64,000 bases of DNA from Bagarius yarrelli (GCA_005784505.1 VCAZ01000030.1:933501-997500); one strand, 5' to 3'. Positions 25,501 to 38,105 are shown, counted from the stretch's first letter. Notes: a model not told the origin generated them from the sequence alone. Numbers and translations are program-made.

Positions 25501-28500
25501 AATGGTGTAAGTTTTGTTATCTACAAATTAATGGTTTTATTTTTAACATCTGAAAAAGCAGAAATTTTAACAGGGGCGTGTAGACATTTAAAATATATTA
25601 AGCATTTAAAAGAAATTAAATAAATGCATTCAACAGCAGCGGATGGTAATAAATACTGCCAAAATATTTAGCCTATCTTTAATATTTGGAGTGGATAAAG
25701 AGTGGTAAACTTACTAGGATTTAGCTTTCCTAGACTTTTTGCTGGCAGCCAAGTTGGAGCAAAAGGTTTTTGAACATCATAGTTTCCTTTTCTGAAAGGC
25801 TCACGACCAGCAGCTACCAAGACTCCAGAGCACAAAATGAGAGCTGGTAGTCCATCCACCTGTAATACAAAAAAATCATATATATTTAATATGATTATTT
25901 ATGGAACTAAAGGGCGTAAGTGATACGTCAATGTTCAGTTCATATTTGCACAGTGCTAACAATAGTTTTTGATTTCTTCTTCTTTTTCTCCTTTTGGCCG
26001 TTCTCTTTTAGGGGTCGCCACAATGAATCATCTGTCTCCACCTAACCCTATTTTCCACATCCTCTTTACTCACACCCACTAACTTCATGTACTAGTTTAT
26101 CGCATCCATATACCTCCTCTTTGGTCTTCCTCTTTGCTTCATGCCTGGTAGCTTCATTTCTAAAATCGTCCTACCAGTATATTCGCTATTCCTTATTTGT
26201 ACATGTCCAAACCACCTTAACCTGGCTTTCCTGACTTTTTCCCCAAAACATCTAACATGAGCTGTCACCCTGATGAACTTGTTCCTAATCTTGTCCAACC
26301 TTGTCACTCCTAAAGAAAACCTCAACATCTTCAGCTCTGCTGCTTCCAGCTCTGCCACCTGTCTCTTCCTCAGTGCCACTGTCTTGTACACCTTCCTTTA
26401 AACTATAGCTGATATTTTCCTGTCACACATCACTCCTGACATGTTTCTCCAACCATTCCAACCTGCCTGGACTCACTTCTTTACCTTTTTTACACATTCT
26501 CCATTGCTCTTGGCTGTCAACCCCAAGTACTTAAACTCCTGTACCTTCTTTACCTCTTTACCCTGTAATCTCACTGTTTTACTGTCTTGCTACAACTGAC
26601 TTTCATTCCTCTTCTCTCCAGGGCAAACCTCCCCCTCTCCCAGCTTTCCTCCACCTGCCCCCTGCTCTCACTACAGATCACAACGTCATCTGCAAACACC
26701 ATTTTCGAAGGAGATTCCCTTCCGAACCATCACCACATCAAACAAGAAGGGGCTCAGAGCTGAGCCCTGATGCAGTCCCACCTCCATTTCGAACTCCACT
26801 TTGAACACACCTTACCACTGTCCTGCTCCTTTTATACATATCCTGCACCACCCTGACATAATTCTCTGCTATTCCTGACTTCCTCATACAATACCACAGC
26901 TCTTCTCTTGTTACCCTGTCATATGCTTTCTCTAGATCTACAAAAACACAATGCAGCTCCCTACGATCATCTCTGTACTTCTCCATTATCATTCTTAGAG
27001 CTTCTCAGAGATTCTCGATCCTTAAAAACCCTAGCCTGCTGCAAATCCTTTCCATCCATCTGCCTTGCTAACTTGTACAAGTCCTTCTCTCCTTCTTTAG
27101 TGTCTAACCTAGTGTACAACTCATTGTATGCCTTCTACTTGGCCTTAGCCACTTCCCCCTCTGTGCTGTGCTGCAAATCCTTGAACTCCTGCCTACTTTT
27201 CTTTTCCATGCCCACTTCTTCTTGGCTAACCTCTTCCTCTGTATACTATCCTGAACTTCCGCATTCCACAATCAAGTCTCCTTATCTTTTTTCCTCCTCC
27301 CATATGACACACCTAGCACCTTTCTTCTTGTCTTCCTGATCACTTCTGCTGTAATTTGCCATTTATCTAAAAACACTACCTGACCACCCAGAGACTGTTT
27401 CAACTCCTGTCAAAATTCTTTTTTAATCCTTTTTCAGCTTCCACCACTTGGTTTTCTTCTCTACCTTCGATCTCTTCTTCTTCCAAACCAACATCTTCAT
27501 TCTACACACCACCATTCTATGCTGTCTGGCTACACTCTCTCCCACCACAACTTTACAGTCACTAATCTCTTTCAGACTGCTTCGTCTACATAATCTACCT
27601 GTGTGCTCTCTCTTCTGGAAAAAAGTATTTAAAATAATAAATAAAATAAATAAATAATGAATATTCAACTTTATTGTCATTGTGCAAGGTACATGTACAG
27701 AGCCAATGAAAGAGCATAGGGTCAGCTATGATACAGTGCCCCTGGAGCAGGAAGGGTTAAGGGTCTTGCTCAAGGATCCTTCCTGCTCCAGGGGCGCTGG
27801 AGCACCACAGCCATCTCCTTCTTTTTAGCAAAGTCTACTATTATCTGTCCTTCACTGTTCCTTTCCCTGATTCCAAACCTGCCCAACACTTCATCACCTC
27901 TGTTCCCCTCACCAACATGTCCATTAAAGTCTGCGCCTATCACTACTCTCTCTCCTCTGGGTATACTTACCATTAACTCATCTAACTCACGCCAGAACCT
28001 CTCTTTCTCGTCTAACACAACCTTCTTGTGGGGCTTAACCACTTACAACGTTCACTACCAACCCTTCAATTTCTAACTTCAGACTCATCACCCTGTCTGA
28101 CACTCTTTTCACCTCCAGAACATTTTTCACAAACTCCTCTTTCAGGATCACTCCTACCTCATTTCTCTTCCTATCCACACCATGATAAAACAACTTAAAT
28201 CCAGATCCAATACTACGAGCCTTGCTACACGTCCATCTGGTCTCCTGTACACACAATATATCTACCTTCCTTCTCTCCATCATATCAACCAGCTCTCTAC
28301 ATTTCCTTTTCATTGTCCCAACATTCAGTGTCCCTATTCTCAGTTTTCTTTCCTCTCTTTCTGTCTATTCACACATCCTCTTACTCTTCTCCTTTGACCA
28401 ACAGTAGCCCAATTTCCGCCGGCACTGTTGTAGGTCAACGGTGCCGGTGCCAGTCGTTGTTAACCCGGGCCTTGACCGATCCGGTATGAAATTCTGACGG

Positions 28501-30589
28501 ATGATTCGCATATTTACATTTGGCAAAGTTTTACCTCAGTTGCCCTTCCTGACACAACCCTCTCTATTTATCCAGGCTTGGAACTGGCACAGAAGTCACT
28601 GGCTCGTGACCTCTGTGGCTAGATTCAATATATAGTTTTCCAAATAATTTAAGAAGCATTGTTTCCTAATATGTTAGTAGTATCTACTGACATCTTCTGG
28701 CTGCATATCTGGTTTTTAATATAATTAAATTTGATGCAGAAATAAATACATTTAACAATAGTATTAGGTAGCTGTCTTGAGTATTCATGACATTCCCACT
28801 CACAGGCTTTGTCTCAGGATGCAGGCCAGCATAATAGGATGAAATAGTTAAGAAGCTTAATGCTGGAAGGTGATGGGTAATCTTTTACTATGTTATTTAT
28901 GCGCATAGCAACTACAGACAGATGCTTTCGTGTCTGCGTAAAAAAAAACGCATTATGGGTACATGCTGGACAACTCATACAGAATAATCAATAAGCATAT
29001 TTAACAGGCTTATGTTGCATTTTTTCCCAATTTTTAATGTTATTCAACTGTGTCTTTAGATTTAGCAGCTTGTGTTCCAGATAAAATATGCAACATATTA
29101 AATAAAAATATAATTTGCTGTGTGGGTCAGTTGACATAACTAAATTCAACACATTATAATATTTTTAAGAAAAGAATGTTGGCATTTTATGTTTACCCAT
29201 AAAGGTATGAAATGAATGTATATTGGAGGATAAACCTTGTGATCCGGTCACTTAAACTTAAACTATTTTATAAAAACACACAATAGTATTGTAACACATG
29301 TTAACAAATAAAAAAATGTAAGAAAAGTGCACAAAAGTTTTTATAACCTAAAAGAAACTGTATAGTTTTCTGTATAGTTATCTGCAGAAAAGTAATTTGA
29401 AATTACACTGAGCAATTTGCAAATGAAGTTTTTAACATTTTACCTCCTGGTTCTCATGTAAGGGTTAATTTACAGTGCATCTATTGTTTTTATTTTATTT
29501 TAAAGGGCATTACCACATTTTAATCACAAAACCTAGTACATATAGTCAATTAATCAATTAAAATCATGTGCTTTGGGTAAGATTTATGTAAAATATCAGA
29601 TTGTGACACTGGTGTAAGTTAAATGTTGATAATATTTTCAGTAACTGCTACAAGTACACAATGTTACTGTTGAAAGAATAAATATGACATACAATTGTTT
29701 GTTTAACTTGCTGTTAATTTTAGGCTGTTTGTTAAATTGTCAGTTGTTTTAAAGTAAAATATACGATTTTTAAAATTCATTTGTCTTTAGGTTTTGTCTT
29801 TTTATTTTCCCAGAAACATTCATTAAATCTTCTCAGCACAGTTGTCATTCTTGGCACCTTGTTTCATTATTAACTCCTGGCAGCTGCAGATCACTTGCTA
29901 AACTAAACTGCAGGTGACAAAATAAGGTGAAAAGAATAAAAAAAAAATTCAAGACTGAAAATTTCAAAAGCAAATAAAAAATGAGTTCTCACCCTTCTTC
30001 CATCTGGCATGTGCAATCTGTGCACAGGGAAGCGCATGATCTCCGAGATATGATCAAGCAGGGCTTCAAAAGAGTGTGTGGACCTCTTGTGCAGCAAAAG
30101 TGTATGCTTGACTTCCGAATCTCCATTGCGAAACACCACCAGCTGCTTTGGAGTGTGCAGGAGGGCAGCGTGCTCGGCCCGTTTTGTGCTGTGAGGGTGA
30201 GGGCTCTGTCTTTCTCTCAGATGTCTGCCACTGACAGGCCTGGCATGATACCATGGTGGTGGTCTTCGTCGAGCTTGCTCCAAGTCAATGGGCTTGATGA
30301 TACGTTTGTCTGAGCAGATATATGAATGGCCGTGGTGAAGCTCATCAAGAGCACGGACTGCTGTATGGCCACGTGGTGTTGTAATAGTTCGAACTCCAAA
30401 TGGCAGTGGAATACGCTTGGACAGGCTGTCTAACAGTGCCTCAAAAGTTTTGAAAGTGCGGTTGTTGATGATTACTGGTAAACCACTAAACTGGGCATCC
30501 CCGCTTTTATAAAAGCACACGTGCTTTGAAGGTACCAAGGTTTGGCCAATGCCAGGGGACTGTTTCTGTAAAGCAATCTTGTCGTTCAT
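19520..30589 (-). CDS. rp1: Retinitis pigmentosa 1 (oxygen-regulated photoreceptor protein 1), doublecortin protein, 1,900 aa
   Basis: This is a photoreceptor axoneme microtubule-binding protein needed for outer-segment disc stacking. Coding exons: 30589-29993 (ATG to residue 199), 25859-25715 (residues 200-247 plus one base) and 24480-19520 (to TAA), 5,703 nt in all. Doublecortin domain 1 is about residues 22-104 (VCFYKSGD, LPFGVRTITTPRG, SYICSD). Domain 2 is about 149-230 (LVVFRNGD, MPDGRR|VDGLPAL, VAAGREPFRKGNYDVQK) and is split by the intron at the same place as in mammals. The giant last exon keeps RP1 landmarks: FSPSSERYILNQ, SAYDNT, DDIEKSFRVNQDGSMTVEMK and GFVRRTIERLYG. The ATG sits 20 nt after an acceptor. 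The protein ends at CGQHCPIL, whereas the mammalian protein runs on well beyond it. The closest mammalian relative is RP1 rather than RP1L1, judged by these motifs and by the sox17/lyn neighbours. Confidence 0.93.
25110..25330 (-). mobile_element. Tc1/mariner transposase relic in rp1 intron 2
   Basis: On the minus strand a short stretch reads VKHGGSSIILWDIF, a decayed copy of the Tc1-family VKHGGGSxMxWGxF block. It lies just upstream of the giant rp1 exon and has no intact flanks or terminal repeats that I can place. Confidence 0.55.
25970..28620 (-). mobile_element. Degenerate RTE-type LINE in the second coding intron of rp1
   Basis: On the minus strand there are remnants of a fish RTE-family non-LTR retrotransposon. 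From 5' to 3' they are an untranslated leader (28,430-28,620), an endonuclease domain (28,313-28,035, with VDILCVQETRW; continuing to 27,800 in another frame, with VVIGADFNGHVGEGNRG), a reverse transcriptase part (26,992-26,738, FVDLEKAYDRVTREELW), the catalytic FADD at 26,696-26,685, and a C-terminal part (26,391-26,092, ARLRWFGHVQIRNSEY and RGRPKRRYMDA). Frames change several times and a SINE interrupts it near 27,655-27,790, so it is dead. The related host-annotated proteins in databases are often mislabelled craniofacial development protein 2-like. Confidence 0.85.
27655..27792 (-). mobile_element. SINE fragment nested inside the RTE element
   Basis: On the minus strand this matches the 3' half of the tRNA-derived SINE seen at 53.7 kb: GAGCAAGACCCTTAACCCTT, then CTGCTCCAGGGGCACTGTATC, then an ACAATGACAATAAAG tail. 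It ends in a small inverted copy of the CCTGCTCCAGGGGC segment (27,778-27,796), suggesting a rearranged insertion. It splits the LINE endonuclease from its downstream part. Confidence 0.6.
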
Positions 30590-31331
30590 AATCTGACTGT
30601 AAAGTAAGCCTAGACAGAAAGTGAGAAAGATGGAAATGAAAAAATATAATAAAATAAATGTTACTAATGTTAATACTGATGGCAAAACCTGCTCTCACAA
30701 AATCACTAGATTGGTTCAGTGTGCAAAAAAAAATGCACTTAACAAGTAACCTCTTTCCAAACTAACAGAAATATTGGAGACTATACAATTTTTACCAGCA
30801 AACCATGCAGTATTTTGTGTAGCACTGGCACTAACCAACACTATAATAAAATCCACAAAGAATTGTCAACAACAGTTTATACTTTTCCAAAATAAAGGAA
30901 AACTAGAGTTAACATTTTTTTTGTTGGTTGCATGATACCAGTTTTCTTGGTATAATAATTATTGTCAAGCACTGTGCACATTTAAAGCAGCTGTATAATT
31001 CTTTAAATTTAATTCTATAATTCGTTTAAAGTGGTCGTGTCTGTCTGAGAAGATTAAATAACAAAAGTTTTACATTTAAATTATGAGTAAATATGAGTAA
31101 ATAATTTGTTTAGAAAAGTTATAACTTTTACAATACTGTAAATGTTAAATTGATATTAAAGGTTTCAGTATTAGTACAGAAAAAGTGATAAAAAATGTGC
31201 CATCTTGAATATGTTTAAATTCAAAATACATTACAGTATTAATCATTTTATTGATCATTGGAACAACAATTTGAAGCAGCTAAATTATAATCTGATTTAC
31301 CAGATGTAAAATTTATTGCTGTTTCTTGAAG

Positions 31332-31333
<2 letters not shown>

Positions 31334-31369
<36 letters not shown>
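31334..31369 (+). repeat. (TA)n microsatellite in rp1 intron 1
   Basis: About 18 TA units followed by an A run. Confidence 0.9.
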
Positions 31370-31373
<4 letters not shown>

Positions 31374-31784
31374 AAAATCTAAAAAATAATTGCTCTTTGC
31401 CAGAGCTGTGTGTTAGACAGTGACCCAACCTAATTTTAAATTAGAAAAATAATTTGCTAAATTAATTAGCAAATATTTTTTTGTTTTTTTGTTGTTGTTT
31501 CTTGTCCAATAAATATTTTCCAATAACAAACCAGTAACCAACATCAGTAATGGATAAATGCTTGAATCTGTTTAATTAGAATACAATCGTATAGTGTATA
31601 TTTATTTAAGCAGTTATAATAATTGGAATATTAATCTCATTCATCATTAAATAATGGTAACATTAAAACACTGGAAGGACAGCAACAGTAAGGTTTTTCT
31701 GTTAAAGGACTCTGTCAACAAGTGTTTATAAATGATATTAGTATTATATTATTAGATTATAATTATAGAATTATTCACACTTAC

Positions 31785-31885
31785 CAAGTTTCCCATATTG
31801 CACTAAAAGGTGTTTAACTGCTCTCTCGTGCTGGTCGGTGAAGCGCAGTTGGTCGGTGGATACTGAGAGTTATTTTGGGCGACGG
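31785..31885 (-). promoter_or_regulatory. Candidate non-coding exon 1 and start region of rp1
   Basis: The minus strand has a good donor (TTG|GTAAGTG) at 31784/31785, 1.2 kb upstream of the first coding exon. That coding exon itself begins with an acceptor 20 nt before the ATG, so an untranslated exon must exist, as in mammalian RP1. Just upstream on the + strand are TAATCT (31914-31919) and TAATCC (31921-31926), both CRX/OTX-type sites. The transcription start is not defined. Confidence 0.35.
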
Positions 31886-32797
31886 CTTCACCATTAATTT
31901 GCTTAATCTTTGTTCACTGCTAATCCCAGTTACATGGAGGAGAAAACACATTACAGAACTGTGTGTGTTTATTTTTGTTGGCATGTGTTTACATGTAAGA
32001 TGGTGTAGACCCCCCCCCCCAAAAAAAAGGAGTTCTCAGGAAAACAAAGGTTTATTTTTTTTTAAAGCTTTTTTCTTTTTACCATTGTTATTCCAGTGTA
32101 ATTTAACTAGTTACATTGCCATTGTCAAGTCTTGATTCCCTCAATTTTGTTAATACATATCTATTAGCTGCATTGTTATTTCTAAATAATTTGGTCTACA
32201 CTGAGAAATATGATGTAAGATAATAAACTGAAGAATGTAGTGGAACTTCGAGTAAAAGTGTGGCTTACATGAATATCTCTGTTTACATGTAAAAATGTTT
32301 ATGCACAAGAGCAAAATTTGAAAAAATGCAATTAATAAATATCACTCTTATATTATATACTCCAAATGACCAGTTCTGTGCTTAATCTTATTTGTATGGT
32401 TTAAAAGGATAACGCCAGCACTTCATGTTTGTGTGTTTGTGTGTGTGTGTGTGTGTGTCTACAAAAAAGAAAGAGAAAAAAAGGAATCAGCTTGATAACC
32501 ATACCAAACAAAATGTTTGTTATTGTACTAATCATTAGTATTAATATTAATTTGGCAATTTAATAAACTATTAACAGAAAGAGAGAGCACTATAAATTTA
32601 TTTACATAGTAAAACCAAAATGAATACAAAAGTCAAGCTCCTTTTAAGGCTTTTAATTTTTTTATCGGATGCAAATTTACTATAATAATTACATACAATC
32701 CATAAAATCCATGTGTATGCAAACACTACAATACCACAATAAATTCGGAATAAGTTCAAAAAAAGTAATGTATCACTGGCAATAAAGTCTTTTTTGC

Positions 32798-32799
<2 letters not shown>

Positions 32800-32829
<30 letters not shown>
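32800..32829 (+). repeat. (GT)n microsatellite upstream of rp1
   Basis: About 15 GT units. A shorter (GT)n lies at 32,437-32,459. Confidence 0.9.
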
Positions 32830-32831
<2 letters not shown>

Positions 32832-34278
32832 TATATATAGAAGAATTTGAGGTGTAAAGGAACTAAAAAAGTTCAGAATGCCGGTGTGGTCTCCTGTTGA
32901 GTGTGTCCAATTCCCAAAACAAAGCAAAAAGTAGGAATGTCAAACATCCACCAAAAGAAAGGCTTTTCCTGCTACTGATAAGAGTCTGCAGCCGAACAGT
33001 GTCTCGTGACAGAAATATCAGAATTGTGCCCATGCATTGCTTAATCAGCATAAAATTCTGCTGTACTAACCTATTCTAACAAACAATACCGAGACACACA
33101 CACAAAGGCAATCTAAGGTCCCTTCCCTTTTAGATCTAAGCGCTTCAGTATTTAGATGTGTGGATGGAATGTGTGTGTATCTATATTTAACACTTCGCTG
33201 CAGTCTCGGCGCCGGCTACAGATCCCTGAGCCCTGTTTTAGTGGGAAAGTATTTGTGACACTTTTAGGATGAAATAAGGGATATGTTTGATATGTGAAAC
33301 CTCTGTGTGCTGTGCGTGTGTGTACACATAAACACATGACAGCAAATGCCACTCAACTCTTTCTGCCAGTGCCAATTTCATTCTGTCTGCCCGAACTTCT
33401 GATCACCCTTTAAGTAGGTGACCACCTTCAAAAAGCACTGCTGGAAACACAAACTCTTTTCTGTTTTGGGGAGGAAGCAGGGAATTGTGTTGCGCCGACT
33501 CCCTGCTGCTCCAGGTTCTGACCAGTCTTCCACTGGAATTCCCTTTGCTTTCCTACCACCTCTCGCTATGCCAAATTGACAGTCTAGTCAGGTTATATAC
33601 AGGTCTTTCCGCTGTTAACACACATGGACATTAGATAAATATGTCATTCTATATATGTTTTTAATGTGTACCTATTTAAATATGTAATAATAGTTTGATA
33701 TATATTTTCGAATACACCTCAAATGACTATTACTACATTACATTGTTTAAATCAAATGCTATATAAAACCACGGATACACCCATTTTTATGTCATAAGGA
33801 AGTAGCTATCAAAGGAGATTACAGCAGAACAATAGACTCACCTTAGCCTGCTCTCCATAAAATCCCCCACCCCCACCCCGAACTATTTCTTACTTCTTGG
33901 TTCTTGCTTGACTTATACTGTATGTCAAAGAAATAATTTATAATTTTTTTTTCACCAACTCAGCCTGGTATTTGCTTGGCTAATAAAACACAAAACGTAC
34001 ATAAACACTTTTACTTTTCTGAACTGATAATAAGGGTTCATACACATCAGTACAATCTTAATTTAAATTGATAATTTCAATATCAGATTTCTCATTCTAG
34101 CTCATTCAAGGCTGGACTTCTTTTTTAACTGAGGCGACATGCCTTAGTTGACTTTCCACCATAAATTAAGACATTCAGAACACCGGACGTTAAATGAGGT
34201 GACACACGTGAGGCGATTTTCCGCCATCTTCTCCCGGTTAACGGTACGGTCGCCTCGCTTTACTTATGCAGCGCGCGG

Positions 34279-34292
34279 GCGCCCCCTGGTGG
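34279..34292 (-). promoter_or_regulatory. Near-perfect CTCF motif between rp1 and sox17 (- orientation)
   Basis: The minus strand reads CCACCAGGGGGCGC, the canonical vertebrate CTCF core. It is embedded in an unusually GC-rich block of about 170 bases in an otherwise AT-rich spacer. It is 2.4 kb upstream of the rp1 start region and 3.8 kb downstream of the sox17 stop. Confidence 0.6.
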
Positions 34293-34510
34293 GAAAATCC
34301 CTTATGCTCGCATACAGGAAACGAACTATTTTAAATTCATTTCTTATGTTTTTATTAGCATCCTAACCGTTTTCATTACACAAAAAACTTTTTGAAACTT
34401 TAAGTTTATTATAAAAATTTCAAAATCCCTGCCGGATATTAGTGATAACACGTTTGTTTGAGAGCTGATAGCTGCTACAAACAAAATCTAATAGCAAAAG
34501 CTTAATCTAG

Positions 34511-34511
34511 G

Positions 34512-34584
<73 letters not shown>

Positions 34585-34585
34585 A
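34511..34585 (+). repeat. (TATC)n microsatellite between rp1 and sox17
   Basis: About 18 TATC units, 220 bases from the CTCF motif. Confidence 0.95.
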
Positions 34586-34847
34586 TCTTCATATATGTAT
34601 TTATATTGTATTTTTATATCCCCGTATAGTTACGTTTTTAGTAATTAAAAACATTGTTAAAATAAATGATTTATTAAAAGATTATATTTAAAAAAAGGTT
34701 TTTTTTTTTGTTTTTTTTAAAAAAAGTTGTATTAAATATGTCTTTAAGCCGCGCTCACAGTTTGTTCGTTAATTTTGTTTACAGAAGTTAAAATCATCAC
34801 CTTACTGTTTTAAAATTTATTTTATATATATGTTTTCTTCTTTTCAC

Positions 34848-34912
34848 TTATCCTAGCCAGGGTCATGGGAGCCTCAGGACACAGGCAGGGGAACTCTGGA
34901 TAGGCCGCCAGC
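34848..34912 (+). repeat. Fragment of an interspersed repeat next to a (CA)n tract
   Basis: AGCCAGGGTCATGGGAGCCT and GGACACAGGCAGG match the first part of the copy at 50.1 kb. The fragment runs straight into a long CA repeat. Confidence 0.45.
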
Positions 34913-34920
34913 CACACACA

Positions 34921-34999
<79 letters not shown>
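34912..34999 (+). repeat. (CA)n microsatellite between rp1 and sox17
   Basis: About 43 CA units with one TA interruption near the start. Confidence 0.95.
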
Positions 35000-35001
<2 letters not shown>

Positions 35002-35294
35002 GAACATATTGGTAATGTAAATAAGCCTAAAATGCATGTTATTCTACTGTGGAAGTAAATTGTGTGAAGATGTAAAGAAACCCCAAAGCATGAGGGAAAA
35101 CCTATAAACTCCTATATTATCTCATATCATACCCAATATTATTATTGTACACAATACAGTAATAAAGTAAAAACAAGTAAATACTAAATACACTTTTAAA
35201 AATGTCTTAAATATATGCCTTGTAGAAATTAAACAAATGAATGTTGGAATGCTATTGCAAGCATAAATTGAGGCTAAAATGTGGTTCATATATA

Positions 35295-35296
<2 letters not shown>

Positions 35297-35362
<66 letters not shown>
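35297..35362 (+). repeat. (AT)n microsatellite between rp1 and sox17
   Basis: About 33 AT units. A short CA tract follows at 35,382. Confidence 0.95.
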
Positions 35363-35363
<1 letters not shown>

Positions 35364-37777
35364 GATATATGGACAGTATACACACACACACACGCACAAG
35401 ATTATTTTTTTTATTATTTCCCTTCTTATAACTGAACAATGCTTCACTTACAGAAAGTTGAAAAAAACTGGTTTTGTCTGTTCCTGTTCTGCTCAGGTGT
35501 GAATGTGGAACTTCACTAATAAACAGGAACATCGCTGTGACCCCAGTCTGGAACATGCATGGGAGACAAACACACACACACACACACACATCTGACAAAT
35601 CTGACAAAGGTGTCTGTCCTGTATTTATGCTATGACCTTTCTTCTTTATTTAGTTATATTTTGATGTATTTTTATTTAGAAGGAAATCCTTCTCTCTTTC
35701 CCAGACTATTGGAAGCTCTGTCCATTCTAGGGAACTTGGTTTCCTGTGCAGCTGAGGATGTTCCCAGCTCATCTTTCATGTGTTAAGTAGTCAAGACAAT
35801 ATCTGAGTCGAGGAAGTGCAGACAGTGGCTCATGAAATACTTCCACAATTGCACTGAAATTAAATACAATCAAGAACATTCATCTTTTTGTTCAGAAATC
35901 CAACTACAACTTCGGAGGCGTGACATATTTTTTAAAGTTTGTAAAATGTTTTATATAAATTACAGATCAACATCATTACAGTGCTGATTTGTATAGTGGT
36001 TATGCTCTATTAAGGTAGCTCGAAACAAGGAGAACCAAATATGGAAGCAGGTAGCAAATAATTAGTGTAGAGCAAAAAAAAAATTTAAAGAAGTATTTAA
36101 GAAATAACGCTGCATGCATGTCATGGTTTATTATGTTACAGTTAACGCACAAGTCTTAGCTACAGAAACCCCTCAATTATATCTTGATTATATCCCTAAA
36201 AGATCTGATTCAAGAACACATATCATTTATATAATCCAAAAAAGTGTGATAAATCTTTGATCATTAAAAATAAAGTAACCAAACAATAAAGAAAATAATA
36301 AATATAAAGGCATTTTAGTCACACGGATGGCTTCCCCCCTTTGGCCTTTTGCTTTGAGACTCATGTAACAAAAATTACATTTGCATTTTTTAACAGATGT
36401 TGCTTGAACGTTATAATGGCAAAAACTTCAAATAACCTTTTTTTTAATAACTTATAATAACTTACATAATTTAGCCAGTTTACATGCAGGTTTCTACTAA
36501 AGCAAAACTCTGCAAAAGAACATTTCTGCCTCGCTAAAACATTTTTAAAAACAGTGCATTTAAAGGTAAGACTTGTATTTTCCTAAAGGTAAAATCAGTA
36601 AAAAATAACTTATTGTGTCAGAGCTGGAAGCAATAATCGAGTGTAAGCTTATATTTAGAAGTGCACAACTGAACCGGGTTTGGTTTGGGAAAGCCATGCC
36701 TATGAATGTGATAAGGCCAGGGAGGAGACTCATATTCCAAGGATTATAGAACTGAGTCACTCAGCCCCACACATGTGACACACACTCACACACATACACA
36801 CATACATTAAAGTACACATGCACTAACACACATTCCGTTTCAGACTGGAGACTCCGCGTCTATTGCAGCTGCCTCATCTAATGGACATTGTGCCCTTCTG
36901 CGCTTACAAAGCTTAGGCCTAAAAGACGATACACACTCATTTGTGACTCGCTCATTGTATGTGAAGAGAGCTTCTCAACAACATTATGTTTTTTTTTATG
37001 TTGTCGTATCATATTGACTTTCTGTGTTTGCGGGCAATTTGCATACTTTTAATTTGGGTTTTAGTTAAATGATGTAATCGACTAACTCCACTCACCAACA
37101 CATACACATAGCTCTCACTTATATAAACAAACACACCAATACAAGTGTTTTAAAGTAGCGACATAGCCTATTGTTTAGCATTAAGGTTCACAAAAAAAAG
37201 CACACACAAGCATTTACCACACTATCTGTGTGTGTGGGAATCTGGAGGTTTTCATGCAAAAAACCTGTAGCTGCTCCATGTTTCCGTCAGTTGGCTAAAA
37301 AAGGGATGTAGGGTCAGTGTCAGTGACCTCTTCTGAAAAAGTCTTTTCCTTTTTCAAACAGAAGTCGAACGTGCTTATATTGCACACTCTCAACAACATG
37401 TTGATAGACGCAGACTAACTGTTTCTATTATGGGACAAAGCGCAATACGTGCTTCCTCCATTGACCTGACTTTTATTCTTAGGCTCTTACAAGCCTTTGT
37501 GTGTAGGAAGGTGTGAGAGTGTGTGTTTAGGTGTGTGTGGGGGTTGGAGCGCAGGTTTTTATTGATGTTAATAATGAAGTTTGTTTGACGTGATTGTGAT
37601 CATATTTAAGTAATCAAAGCCACAAAAGTTGCAATAAACAGGAAGATGTGTATTAATTGCAGTTCCTGAATCATACATAGACACACACACACACCTGAAC
37701 ACACAAGCACATAAAAGGGAGAAAACATAGGTCATAAGTACACCATGCAAATATTAGTGGCTGCAGTGATGAAAATA

Positions 37778-37823
37778 TTTATTAAAAATAAAAAACACAA
37801 ATGCTCTTTACTGAAATTTTATT
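37778..37823 (-). terminator. Polyadenylation signals of sox17
   Basis: Two AATAAA hexamers read on the minus strand (37823-37818 and 37783-37778). They lie about 285 and 325 bases after the sox17 stop and mark a plausible short 3' UTR. Confidence 0.45.
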
Positions 37824-38105
37824 TTCCAAAAGTGCAAAAAAAGATTTTATAAAAAGATGTACAGTATTTTCAGCTTTACTGTGTTTTTTAAAACATGATG
37901 TTTAACATAATTAATTAAGCATGTTTCAGTCAATTTTCACAATTTATACAATTATATATTTTTTTATTTCATAATGTTCTACAAATATATATAGATATAT
38001 GTCCAATCAAAATGTGGCAGCAGTGTGTTCAGACCAGACTTCAGTGTTATGTCATTTCAAAGTCATTATTGATGGCTCAGAAGTGTTTGCTGTGTGTCAG
38101 GAGCT

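Larger units (their letters stand above)
31886..37770. other. rp1-sox17 intergenic region
   Basis: No coding gene. It has several microsatellites, a GC-rich block with the CTCF motif near 34.2 kb, and a repeat-free stretch at 36.6-36.8 kb with GATA (GTGATAAGG) and AP-1 (TGAGTCAC) sites. Otherwise featureless. Confidence 0.7.

Noticed and set aside
26908..28407. Plus-strand open frames of 60-140 codons
   Set aside because: They are the antisense of the RTE LINE; the minus strand carries the endonuclease and reverse transcriptase motifs.
34822..35607. Several open frames of CVCVCV or IYIYIY composition
   Set aside because: They are dinucleotide repeats read as protein.
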